This document shows, piece after piece, positions 5,905-12,503 of a stretch of 12,661 nt of DNA. A program made the translations under genes and the position numbers. Under the pieces are notes generated by a model. It saw nothing but the letters and a program-made list of their open reading frames with translations, was not told the origin of the DNA and made no database searches. This stretch comes from an uncultured Collinsella sp. (GTDB lineage Bacteria > Actinomycetota > Coriobacteriia > Coriobacteriales > Coriobacteriaceae). The stretch is taken from contig CABQHR010000033.1 in the NCBI GenBank assembly GCA_902463875.1, forward strand, positions 1 through 12,661, given 5' to 3'. Each line of letters begins with the position of its first letter. The stretch's first letter is position 1.

Positions 5905-6372
5905 TTAGGCTTCGTCGACGATCTTAAGGCCGCGGGTCTGGTCGATCTCGTTGAGGAGGTTGACGCGACGCTCGTGACGGCCTCCCTCAAACTCGGCGTC
6001 GAGCCACTCGTCGACGATCATCTTGGCGAGCTCGGAACCCACGACGCGGGCGCCAAAGGCGAGCACGTTGGTGTTGTTGTGCATACGGGAGAGCTTGGCA
6101 CTGAAGGGCTCGGAGCACACGACAGCGCGAACGCCCTCGACCTTATTGGCGGCCAGGCTAATCCCGACGCCGGTGCCGCAGATCAGGATACCCAGGTCGA
6201 CGTCGCCGTTGGCAACGGCCTTACCCACCTTGTAGCCGGCGATGGGGTAGTCAAAGCTCTCGGAGGTGTCGGTGCCAAAGTTCACGACCTCGCAGCCGCG
6301 CTCCTTCAGGTGCTCGGAAATGATGTTCTTGAGCTCGACGGCGGCGTGGTCGTTACCGATACCGATCTTCAT
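5905..6372 (-). CDS. rpiB: Ribose-5-phosphate isomerase B
   Basis: This enzyme interconverts ribose 5-phosphate and ribulose 5-phosphate in the non-oxidative pentose phosphate pathway. The 155 residues carry the RpiB/LacAB signatures: GNDHAA (6-11), the catalytic Cys65 in ICGTGVGIS (64-72), SRMHNNTN (95-102) and GGRHERR (130-136). The family also includes galactose-6-phosphate isomerase LacA/LacB. The complete Cys-GTG and HNN set in one chain and the absence of a paired neighbour favour RpiB. The start at 6372 has AGAGAGGAACC about seven bases upstream. A longer frame reaching 6588 lacks a ribosome binding site and family similarity. The gene is convergent with ndk and divergent from the desulfidase gene. 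Confidence 0.93.
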   Translation of the reverse strand: MKIGIGNDHAAVELKNIISEHLKERGCEVVNFGTDTSESFDYPIAGYKVGKAVANGDVDLGILICGTGVGISLAANKVEGVRAVVCSEPFSAKLSRMHNNTNVLAFGARVVGSELAKMIVDEWLDAEFEGGRHERRVNLLNEIDQTRGLKIVDEA

Positions 6373-6454
6373 GGATGGTTCCTCTCTGGTCTGTGCGGCG
6401 CAAATGCTAAATGTGTTTACCGCGTTCGACTGCATGATAGCGCGACTTTTGTGT

Positions 6455-6473
6455 AAACGCTCGGGCGTTTTTT
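6455..6473 (+). terminator. Orphan plus-strand terminator-like hairpin
   Basis: AAACGC (6455-6460) and GCGTTT (6465-6470) form a 6-bp stem with a TCGG tetraloop, ending in six T (6468-6473). There is no plus-strand gene upstream. It might end a short RNA antisense to the rpiB leader, or be part of the desulfidase leader. Confidence 0.45.
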
Positions 6474-6561
6474 GGTCAAACGCTTTAGCAGGCAACAAGA
6501 CCTGCTTTTCATGAATGAATGCCGCCAGTTTGTGCTTGAGCGCCGTCCGCCGGAACCATGG

Positions 6562-6589
6562 TTGCGGTTTTTGATGCATTGTTATCAAA
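6562..6589 (+). promoter_or_regulatory. Candidate promoter of the cysteine desulfidase-family gene
   Basis: TTGCGG (6562-6567) and TATCAA (6584-6589) have a 16-base spacer and lie 55 bases before the ATG, followed by an AT-rich stretch. Confidence 0.35.
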
Positions 6590-6644
6590 TAAAAGGGCTA
6601 ATTATTTTCGAGAGCCCCGCCCGTTATGCAAGCAGGAGATACCT

Positions 6645-7964
6645 ATGCCTACCGATTCCCTTCGTGATGCCGCGTTTTGCGATGTTTTGAACCGCGAGCT
6701 TGTCTGTGCGCTCGGCTGCACCGAGCCTATTGCCGTTGCCTATGCAGCGGCATTGGCGAGCCAGACGCTCGGCTGCGAACCCGATCATATGGACGTTGCC
6801 TGCTCGGGCAACATCATCAAGAACGTTAAGAGCGTGACCGTGCCCAACTCGGGCGGTATGCACGGTATTGAAGCTGCGGCCGTGCTGGGTGCCGTGGGCG
6901 GTGACGCCAAGAGCGCGCTCGAGGTGCTCGAGAGCGTTAACGACGAAGATCGTGCTCGCGTGACCGAGCTCCTCGCCGATGCCGGTTACTGCGATGTGTC
7001 GCTTGTCGAGGGTGTGCCCAACCTCTACATCAAGGTGACCGCCACGGCCGGGGGCCATACCGCGGTCGTCGAGATTACCGATCACCACACCAATGTCACG
7101 TGCCATACGCTCGACGGTATTCCGGTGTGCGGCAAGTCGGCGGGGGAGTGTGCCGCCTGCGCCGAGCGCGTGGTGGCCGAGCGGGCGGCGGATAAGGCCG
7201 ACACGCCCATGTCGATTGAGTCCATCATCGACTTTATCGAGGACGGCGACATTGAGGGCGCCCGCGCTGCCGTTGAGCGTCAGATTGAGCTGAACGGCGC
7301 GATCAGTGCCGAGGGCCTCGCGCACGCTTGGGGCGCCGAGGTGGGCCGTACGCTGCTGGGCGCTCGTGCCGATGACGTCGCCTGCCGGGCCCGTGCCCGT
7401 GCGGCCGCCGGGTCCGACGCTCGCATGAACGGCTGCGCGCTGCCGGTCGCTATTGTGTGCGGCTCGGGCAATCAGGGCATTACCTGCGCCTTGCCCGTCA
7501 TGGAGTATGCCGAATACCTGCGCTGCGACCACGAGCGCCTGGTGCGCGCCGTGATGCTGTCCGATCTTATCGCCGTGCATATCAAGAGCTATATTGGTGC
7601 GCTCTCGGCGTTTTGCGGTGCTATCTGCGCCGCGTGCGGCGCGGGCGCTGCGATTACCTGGCTGTGCGGTGGCACGCGCGAGCAGATTGGCGCGACGGTT
7701 TCGAACACGCTCGGTAACGTTGGCGGCATCGTGTGCGATGGCGCCAAGGCGAGCTGTGCCGCCAAGATTTCGGCTGCCGTCGATGCGGCGATTCTGGGAC
7801 ATGATATGGCCATGCAGGGTCGCGGCTTCCGTGCCGGCGAGGGCCTGATCCAGGATACCGTCGAGGAGACCATCGCCAGCATGGGCTATGTGGGGCGCGT
7901 GGGCATGAAGGACACCGACGTCGAGATCCTCAACATCATGATCGGCAAGACTCGAGTCTGTTAG
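6645..7964 (+). CDS. L-cysteine desulfidase / serine dehydratase alpha-like family protein (UPF0597, CyuA/YhaM type)
   Basis: This 439-residue protein fits the UPF0597 group, related to the alpha part of iron-sulfur L-serine dehydratases. Characterised members break L-cysteine into pyruvate, ammonia and sulfide using a [4Fe-4S] cluster. Visible signatures are CTEP (Cys25), SGNIIKN (54-60), GSGNQGI (273-279), Cys281, FCGAICAACGAG (Cys324, Cys328, Cys331) and CDGAKASCAAKI (Cys364, Cys371). These supply the conserved cysteines expected for cluster binding and catalysis. The start at 6645 has AGCAGGAG about six bases upstream; an in-frame ATG at 6558 lies in the probable promoter. It is likely cytosolic and oxygen-sensitive. 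Activity on serine or another substrate cannot be excluded. Its stop codon overlaps that of the opposing HAD gene. Confidence 0.88.
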   Translation: MPTDSLRDAAFCDVLNRELVCALGCTEPIAVAYAAALASQTLGCEPDHMDVACSGNIIKNVKSVTVPNSGGMHGIEAAAVLGAVGGDAKSALEVLESVNDEDRARVTELLADAGYCDVSLVEGVPNLYIKVTATAGGHTAVVEITDHHTNVTCHTLDGIPVCGKSAGECAACAERVVAERAADKADTPMSIESIIDFIEDGDIEGARAAVERQIELNGAISAEGLAHAWGAEVGRTLLGARADDVACRARARAAAGSDARMNGCALPVAIVCGSGNQGITCALPVMEYAEYLRCDHERLVRAVMLSDLIAVHIKSYIGALSAFCGAICAACGAGAAITWLCGGTREQIGATVSNTLGNVGGIVCDGAKASCAAKISAAVDAAILGHDMAMQGRGFRAGEGLIQDTVEETIASMGYVGRVGMKDTDVEILNIMIGKTRVC

Positions 7965-8719
7965 GATAGTTCGTCGGCTACTTGGTGCTCGTAGAAGGCT
8001 TCGATTACGGCGTTGAAATCGCGGGCGAAATCTTCCACGGTTCCGCGCCAGGTGGCTCGGCTTGGTTTGCCTTGGCCCACATAGGCGGTTTGAATGCCGC
8101 AGGCGGGGCTAGGGAAGTCGCGCTTGGGATCGTTGCCCACCATAAGGACCTCGTGTGGCTCGAGTCCCATCACCTGAAGCTGCTCGAGATAGTAGGTGGC
8201 GTCGGGCTTGCAGCGGGTGGCGTTTCCCATGTGCGTCACGAGCTCGAAGGGCGCGTCGGCCAGGTCGCCCCAACCCATGCGGCACTCGATGGCCCCCTGC
8301 GGAAAGCTGGGGTTGGTAAAGAGCGCGCAACGCAGCCCCGCGTCCTGCACGGCCTGAAGTGCGGCGTGTGCGCCCGGCATAGCATGGGCGTTGATGACGT
8401 CGTCATTCTTGTGGGGAAGAACTTCGCGGTCGTAGTAGGTAAACGCCTCGTAGATGAGGGGATCGGAGAGGCAGATGCCGCACCGACGCTCAACCTCTTC
8501 TTGGTAGAACTCAAGATTGGTGCGATTGTCCGTGCCGCTGCGGCGATTGGCGTTGAGGTCGACCAGGATGGTGCCGAGGCGCGCCATCGTGCCACCGCGG
8601 CTGCGACGTCCGATGTCCGCGAGCATCGACGAGACATCCTTAAAATAGCGAAGGATGAACGCATTGAGGTTGATGCTAAGAAGCGTTTCGTCCATATCGA
8701 AAACGACTGCTTTGAGCAC
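7961..8719 (-). CDS. HAD-superfamily hydrolase, subfamily IA-like
   Basis: The 252-residue protein starts with the HAD motif I FDMDETLL (7-14; nucleophile Asp8, acid Asp10). Motif II is FTNPS (134-138), motif III is Lys171 in CKPD and motif IV is GNDPKRD (195-201). The helical insert between motifs I and II (about 15-110) fits a C1-type cap. It is probably a small-molecule phosphatase with unknown substrate. The start codon is GTG at 8717-8719, chosen because AAAGG lies seven bases upstream and motif I must be near the N-terminus. Its TAA stop (7961-7963) overlaps the TAG of the desulfidase gene, so both mRNAs must run into the opposing gene unless stopped some other way. It is divergent from rpsA. 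Confidence 0.88.
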   Translation of the reverse strand: MLKAVVFDMDETLLSINLNAFILRYFKDVSSMLADIGRRSRGGTMARLGTILVDLNANRRSGTDNRTNLEFYQEEVERRCGICLSDPLIYEAFTYYDREVLPHKNDDVINAHAMPGAHAALQAVQDAGLRCALFTNPSFPQGAIECRMGWGDLADAPFELVTHMGNATRCKPDATYYLEQLQVMGLEPHEVLMVGNDPKRDFPSPACGIQTAYVGQGKPSRATWRGTVEDFARDFNAVIEAFYEHQVADELS

Positions 8720-8874
8720 GCGGGCACCTTTCTCGAAAAATCGTTCCAGAATCGTTGGTTCCGGATACTTTACCCCAAAGCCGTATACCTAACGGCCTAT
8801 CGTCAACTTACGGAGACGGTCGTCCACAAGATTGCGAAAAAGTCTCCACACGCGTAAAAAATCGCAGTTCACGC

Positions 8875-8903
8875 TTGAAATCGAACTCATTTCCCCGTAA
8901 CCT
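8875..8903 (+). promoter_or_regulatory. Candidate rpsA promoter
   Basis: TTGAAA (8875-8880) and TAACCT (8898-8903) have a 17-base spacer. The leader would be about 125 bases long. Upstream, 8720-8870 shows no gene. A small hairpin, GTGA-TGC with GCA-TCAC (8912-8930), follows the promoter. Confidence 0.5.
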
Positions 8904-9005
8904 ATACGAACGTGATTGCATAAGCATCACATTAGTATCTGTCGGCTCCCGAGTGTTCCTAAACGTTGTGTGCTTGTCGCACCCTTCTGTAGGTCCTAGC
9001 AATCG

Positions 9006-9030
9006 GGGCCCCGTAGTTCGAAAGGGGTCC
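9006..9030 (+). promoter_or_regulatory. Hairpin that could sequester the rpsA ribosome binding site
   Basis: GGGCCCC (9006-9012) can pair with GGGGTCC (9024-9030) through six Watson-Crick pairs and one G-U around an 11-base loop. The 3' arm is the GGGG of the Shine-Dalgarno sequence (AAAGGGG), so folding would block initiation. S1 is known in other bacteria to control its own translation. A role here is inferred. Confidence 0.4.
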
Positions 9031-9034
9031 ACCT

Positions 9035-10201
9035 TTGAGTGAGATTCAGAACTCGTCCATTTTCTCTCTTGACGATGTCAACGAGGAGGAGATGAACAAC
9101 CTCATCGACGGTACGATTACCGACTTTGATGAGGGCGATCTCGTTAACGGCACTGTCGTTAAGATCGAGCATGACGAGGTGCTCGTTGACATCGGATTCA
9201 AGTCCGAGGGCGTTATCCCGGTCCGCGAGCTGTCCATCCGCAAGGACGCTAACCCTGCAGACATCGTTGCACTCGGTGATCCCATCGAGGCTCTGGTTCT
9301 CCAGAAGGAGGACAAGGACGGTCGTCTGGTCCTGTCCAAGAAGCGTGCCGAGTACGAGCGCGCTTGGAACCGCATCGAGGAGAAGTTCAACTCCGGCGAG
9401 AACGTCGAGGGCGAGGTTATCGAGGTTGTCAAGGGCGGCCTGATTCTCGACATCGGCCTGCGTGGCTTCCTGCCCGCCTCCCTCGTCGACCTCCGTCGCG
9501 TCAAGGACCTCACCTCCTACATGGGCACCCGTATCGAGGCCCGCGTCATCGAGATGGACCGCAACCGCAACAACGTCGTCCTCTCCCGTCGCGTCGTGCT
9601 CGAGGAGTCCCGCAAGGCTGAGCGCTCCGAGATCCTGTCTAAGCTCAAGTCTGGCATGCGTCTCCAGGGCACCGTTTCCTCCATCGTCGACTTCGGCGCC
9701 TTCGTCGACCTCGGCGGCATCGACGGCCTCATCCACATCTCCGAGCTCTCCTGGAACCACGTCAATCATCCTTCCGAGGTTGTCAAGGTCGGCCAGGAGG
9801 TCGAGGTCGAGGTTCTCGACGTCGACCTCAACCGCGAGCGCATCTCCCTGGGTCTCAAGCAGACCACCGAGGATCCGTGGCGCGCACTGGTCAAGAAGTA
9901 CCCCGTCGGCGCTATCGTCGAGGGCACTGTGACCAAGCTTGTCCCGTTCGGCGCTTTCGTCGACCTGGGCGAGGGCATCGAGGGCCTGGTGCACATCTCC
10001 GAGATGGCCAACAAGCACGTGGACCAGCCTTCTCAGGTCACCCACGTTGGCGACAAGGTTCAGGTCAAGGTCATGGAGATCGACCTCGACCGTCGTCGTA
10101 TCTCCCTGTCCATGAAGTCTGCTGCTGAGACTCTGGGCGTCGAGATCGAGGTTACCCCGCTGCCTTCCGAGAAGAAGGACGAGGAGACCGACGCCGAGTA
10201 A
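9035..10201 (+). CDS. rpsA: 30S ribosomal protein S1, four-domain form
   Basis: S1 binds mRNA at the small ribosomal subunit and aids initiation. The 388 residues contain four S1/OB-fold repeats at about 34-103, 120-188, 206-275 and 292-361. The third and fourth are most canonical (DFGAFVDLG...GLIHISELSW and PFGAFVDLG...GLVHISEM). A short acidic tail (KKDEETDAE) follows. Four domains is the usual actinobacterial form, against six in E. coli. The start is TTG at 9035, seven bases after AAAGGGG. The next in-frame ATG (residue 20) directly abuts a GAGGAGGAG run, too close for good initiation, and would cut off the conserved N-terminus. The gene is monocistronic, with a strong terminator. Confidence 0.95.
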   Translation: MSEIQNSSIFSLDDVNEEEMNNLIDGTITDFDEGDLVNGTVVKIEHDEVLVDIGFKSEGVIPVRELSIRKDANPADIVALGDPIEALVLQKEDKDGRLVLSKKRAEYERAWNRIEEKFNSGENVEGEVIEVVKGGLILDIGLRGFLPASLVDLRRVKDLTSYMGTRIEARVIEMDRNRNNVVLSRRVVLEESRKAERSEILSKLKSGMRLQGTVSSIVDFGAFVDLGGIDGLIHISELSWNHVNHPSEVVKVGQEVEVEVLDVDLNRERISLGLKQTTEDPWRALVKKYPVGAIVEGTVTKLVPFGAFVDLGEGIEGLVHISEMANKHVDQPSQVTHVGDKVQVKVMEIDLDRRRISLSMKSAAETLGVEIEVTPLPSEKKDEETDAE

Positions 10202-10227
10202 ATCGGTTTGACGATCACTTGTTTTAA

Positions 10228-10259
10228 GGGATCCGTCCGTAATGGACGGGTCCCTTTTT
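10228..10259 (+). terminator. rpsA intrinsic terminator
   Basis: GGGATCCGTCC (10228-10238) pairs with GGACGGGTCCC (10244-10254), 11 bp with one G-U, around a 5-base loop. Five T (10255-10259) follow. It begins 26 bases after the rpsA stop. Confidence 0.92.
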
Positions 10260-10329
10260 GCATTTGGCGCCGAGATGTGCAATGTCGTCCGTGCACGATA
10301 CTGCCCGTGCTGTTCACAGGCTATTTGGT

Positions 10330-10379
10330 TGTCGGTGCATGAAAAAATGCCGACATCCCGCCTCGGGGAGGAGGCGGGA
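10330..10379. other. Two adjacent hairpins between rpsA and rnpB
   Basis: Hairpin one is TGTCG+GCAT (10330-10340) with ATGC+CGACA (10347-10355), with a two-base bulge and GAAAAA loop. Hairpin two is TCCCGCCTC (10356-10364) with GAGGCGGGA (10371-10379), perfect, with loop GGGGAG. They abut without a gap. No gene is seen in 10260-10505, so they may belong to an unannotated small RNA or serve as a transcription barrier. On the minus strand a run of six T follows within the second hairpin encountered. Confidence 0.5.
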
Positions 10380-10505
10380 ACGCACCGAGTAGACGCAGGG
10401 GTGCGGAGCGCGGTCGCGTCTCGACTGACGACGTTGCCCATCGACAGGATCATTGTAACGCATGGCGGTTCTTGGTTTATCGTGTCGAGCGTTTGCGTTG
10501 TGCCA

Positions 10506-10532
10506 TTGCCTGCGGTAACGGTGTGTTACACT
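10506..10532 (+). promoter_or_regulatory. Candidate rnpB promoter
   Basis: An extended -10, TGTTACACT (hexamer TACACT 10527-10532), lies eight bases before the predicted RNA 5' end. TTGCCT (10506-10511) is a possible -35 with a short 15-base spacer. Confidence 0.5.
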
Positions 10533-10540
10533 CTTGCACT

Positions 10541-10902
10541 GCTGAGTGGGCCAGACGGTCGCGCGATGTGCTGCTTGCAGTACGCGTGAGGAAAGTCCGG
10601 GCTCCAGAGGGCTGGATGCCGGCTAACGGCCGGGCGGAGTGATCCGACGGAAAGCGCCGCAGAAAAGAAGACTCCCACCTGCGCCGCAAGGCGTAAAGGG
10701 AAAAGCTGAAACGGTGGTGTAAGAGACCACCAGCGTCGTGGCAACATGGCGGCTTGGCAAGCCCCATCCGGAGCAAGCGCGAATAGGAACGCTATGGGCC
10801 GGCCCGGTCCGCGTTCGGGTAGCGTGCGTGGAGCTGCACGGTAACGTGCAGACAAGATAAATGACCGTTCACGACAGAACCCGGCTTATCGGCCCACTCG
10901 GC
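10541..10902 (+). ncRNA. rnpB: RNase P RNA, bacterial type A
   Basis: This is the catalytic RNA that trims tRNA 5' leaders together with the RnpA protein. The ends pair as helix P1: 10541-10552 (GCTGAGTGGGCC) with 10891-10902 (GGCCCACTCGGC), 12 bp with one G-U. Universal core elements are present: GAGGAAAGTCCGGGCTCC near 10588, a GCCGGCTAACGGCCGGGCGG segment soon after, AGACAAGATAAATGACCG near 10850, and GACAGAACCCGGCTTATC near the 3' end. The length of about 362 bases is normal for the type. Ends were set by P1, so the mature ends could differ by a few bases. The listed antisense or sense frames through it are not genes. Confidence 0.97.
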
Positions 10903-10907
10903 ACTTT

Positions 10908-11032
10908 GTTGACGCTGCGAACCCGTCAGCGCGGCAATCTGCCTTTCAAACCTTCGGGCATGACCATAAGGTCAATGCCCTCGGCTTTCAAGGCACCTTG
11001 CTTGCGCTGACGGGTTCTCGCTTTCGTTGACG
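10908..11032. repeat. Long imperfect inverted repeat downstream of rnpB, flanked by GTTGACG direct repeats
   Basis: AACCCGTCAGCGC (10920-10932) and GCGCTGACGGGTT (11004-11016) are perfectly inverted over 13 bp, with one further G-C pair at 10919/11017. Inside, GCCTT (10941-10945) pairs with AAGGC (10990-10994), and GGGCATGACC (10956-10965) pairs with GGTC+ATGCCC (10970-10980) around ATAA. GTTGACG occurs at 10908-10914 and 11026-11032, like a 7-bp target duplication. It may be a small non-autonomous element, a structured RNA, or the rnpB 3' trailer. No U-tract follows, so it is a poor intrinsic terminator. Confidence 0.6.
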
Positions 11033-11120
11033 GAATCATCGGCGTTGCCATTCTTTTTACTAGGGTTATCGTATTATTGAGGCTGTTTGTTGCTGCGCTT
11101 TATTTTGTTGAGGGGCTTTG

Positions 11121-11756
11121 TTGGACAGCTATTTTACTCTGCAATCGAATATTGAGGTTTCGGGCGAGTTTGTGGACCGCAAGAGCCGGTTTATTGCCCA
11201 GCTGGTCCATATTGAGTCCGAGGACGAGGCGAATGCCTTTATCGAGATGGTTCGCAAGCGTCATTATGACGCTCGACACAATGTTCCCGCGTGGATTTTG
11301 GTCGATGGACGCGAGCGCCAGAGCGATGATGGTGAACCGAGCCGCACGAGTGGTATGCCGACGCTCGAGGTGCTGCGCGGTGCGGGGCTCAAAAATGTTT
11401 GCTGCGTAGTGACACGCTATTTTGGTGGCACGCTGTTGGGGCCTGGTGGTTTGGTGCGCGCCTATACCGCGGCGACGCAGACGGCGGTGGCTGCGGCTCA
11501 GGAAGCCGGGCAGATCGTTGAGATGACGAGCGTCGTGCTGGTTGATGTGCGTGTGGCCTATCCACAGTATGAGCAAGTGCTTCGTTTGGCCCAGGATTCG
11601 GATGCCAAGGTTTCGGATACCGATTACGCGGATGCCGTGACGATTCATTTGGTGTTTAAGGCGGGGGAGCAGGAGCCGTTTTGCGTTAAGATGCGCGAGC
11701 TTATGGCGGGGCGTGAGGAGATTGAGGTCGGCGCTCCCGAATTTGCCGAGTTCTAA
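11121..11756 (+). CDS. YigZ family protein (IMPACT N-domain, UPF0029, plus DUF1949)
   Basis: The 211-residue protein has the IMPACT-type N-domain at about 12-122: KSRFIAQ (21-27), RHYDARHN (47-54), DDGEPSRTSGMP (69-80) and VTRYFGG (97-103) with GPGGLVRAY (107-115). A DUF1949-like C-domain (about 135-205) follows. The eukaryotic relative IMPACT binds GCN1 and modulates GCN2 signalling; the bacterial role is not firmly established, though translation-related functions have been proposed. There is no ATG near the conserved N-terminus. TTG at 11121 has AGGGG with five-base spacing, while the adjacent TTG at 11118 is too close to it, so 11121 is preferred. The gene is convergent with the next, sharing a terminator. 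Confidence 0.88.
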   Translation: MDSYFTLQSNIEVSGEFVDRKSRFIAQLVHIESEDEANAFIEMVRKRHYDARHNVPAWILVDGRERQSDDGEPSRTSGMPTLEVLRGAGLKNVCCVVTRYFGGTLLGPGGLVRAYTAATQTAVAAAQEAGQIVEMTSVVLVDVRVAYPQYEQVLRLAQDSDAKVSDTDYADAVTIHLVFKAGEQEPFCVKMRELMAGREEIEVGAPEFAEF

Positions 11757-11758
11757 CG

Positions 11759-11810
11759 ACGACGGCCGGCGTGCTTTTGGATGAATCCCAAGCGCGCCGG
11801 CCGTCGTTTT
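11759..11810. terminator. Long hairpin terminator between convergent genes
   Basis: ACGACGGCCGGCG (11759-11771) pairs with CGCCGGCCGTCGT (11795-11807). The helix extends inward by about five more pairs. TTTT (11807-11810) ends it on the plus strand. The U-tract favours the yigZ-like gene; for the opposing gene the same helix lacks a U-tract. Confidence 0.85.
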
Positions 11811-11823
11811 ATGTTGTCGCCGT

Positions 11824-12270
11824 TTACTCGGCGAGCTGCTTTAGCACATCGCAGGCGATGTCGACGGCGTCGTCGATGCAGCCGGGGCAGCTGCGGAGCG
11901 GACCCTGGTCCGATCCGACGCCTTTGAGCGTGCCGCAGACGGTCGTGGTGTTCTTCTCGCCAAAGCGCTTGGCAATCTCGCGCGACAGCTTGTAGGTCTG
12001 GCCCTTGGTCTTGGGGTTTTCCATACCGTCGCTCATTACAAAGCCCATGATGGCCACGGCGCCCGAGATGGCGCCGCAGGTTTCGGTCATGCCGCCCATG
12101 CCGGCGCCAAAGCCCTCGGTGAGGGTAAACGCGGTCTCGGGGTCGAGTCCGACGGCGGGCGCAAGAGTGCAAGCAACGGCTTGTGCGCAGTTAAAGCCGC
12201 GGGCGTGGTATTCGGCAGCCTGAGCCTGGCAGGTGGCAGTGTTGAGCTGGGTGGTATCGATCTGCTTCAT
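11824..12270 (-). CDS. C_GCAxxG_C_C family redox-type protein
   Basis: The 148-residue protein matches the C_GCAxxG_C_C family. GFNCAQAV holds Cys28. The glycine-rich EGFGAGMGG (52-60) leads into TCGAISGA (Cys65). Further cysteines are Cys112 (VCG), CPGC (128 and 131) and Cys140. The spaced cysteines suggest a metal or iron-sulfur/redox role, but the family has no well-established function. The start at 12270 has GAGGAG eight bases upstream. A longer frame up to 12417 or an ATG at 12366 would add residues not typical of the family, and lacks a comparable ribosome binding site. It is divergent from the metY-like gene across a 233-base region that contains the second palindromic repeat. Confidence 0.87.
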   Translation of the reverse strand: MKQIDTTQLNTATCQAQAAEYHARGFNCAQAVACTLAPAVGLDPETAFTLTEGFGAGMGGMTETCGAISGAVAIMGFVMSDGMENPKTKGQTYKLSREIAKRFGEKNTTTVCGTLKGVGSDQGPLRSCPGCIDDAVDIACDVLKQLAE

Positions 12271-12376
12271 CGTTGTCTCCTCGATTGCGGTGTACCCGCC
12301 TATGGTACCCTTGCCGGCGCATTCGCTTATCGAGACCGCAGTGCATATCTCGTTGTTTTTCGCCATCGAACACTTT

Positions 12377-12416
12377 CTTAAGATTTGGGACAAATAAACC
12401 TGATTAATTTGTCCCA
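12377..12416. repeat. 40-bp palindromic repeat, copy 2
   Basis: TGGGACAAA (12386-12394) and TTTGTCCCA (12408-12416) are inverted around 13 bases, with the same flank CTTAAGATT and inner CTGATTAA as copy 1 (91-130), 36 of 40 identical. It lies in the divergent promoter region, ending 20 bases upstream of the candidate metY -35 box, a position suited to an activator or shared operator. Confidence 0.75.
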
Positions 12417-12436
12417 TAACCTATCGGCGGGATGGG

Positions 12437-12465
12437 TTGAGAGGGGTACGGGGTAGCGGTATCGT
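12437..12465 (+). promoter_or_regulatory. Candidate promoter of the metY-like gene
   Basis: TTGAGA (12437-12442) and TATCGT (12460-12465) have an ideal 17-base spacer. The -10 box ends 38 bases before the ATG. Confidence 0.5.
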
Positions 12466-12503
12466 GAACCGGATAAAAACAAAACCCAAGTAAGGGAGTT
12501 GGA

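Noticed and set aside
6499..6644. Possible cysteine-containing leader ORF before the desulfidase gene
   Set aside because: The ATG has no Shine-Dalgarno sequence, the cysteines are scattered, and the frame runs into the gene instead of ending at a hairpin.
6624..7802. 392-residue minus-strand ORF
   Set aside because: It is the shadow of the desulfidase-family gene.
8996..10453. 485-residue minus-strand ORF
   Set aside because: It is the shadow of rpsA. Its acidic Leu/Asp/Val-rich repeats mirror the S1 repeats, and it crosses the rpsA terminator.
12271..12417. N-terminal extension of the C_GCAxxG_C_C gene
   Set aside because: The in-frame extension lacks a comparable ribosome binding site and exceeds family length; GAGGAG before 12270 decides the start.
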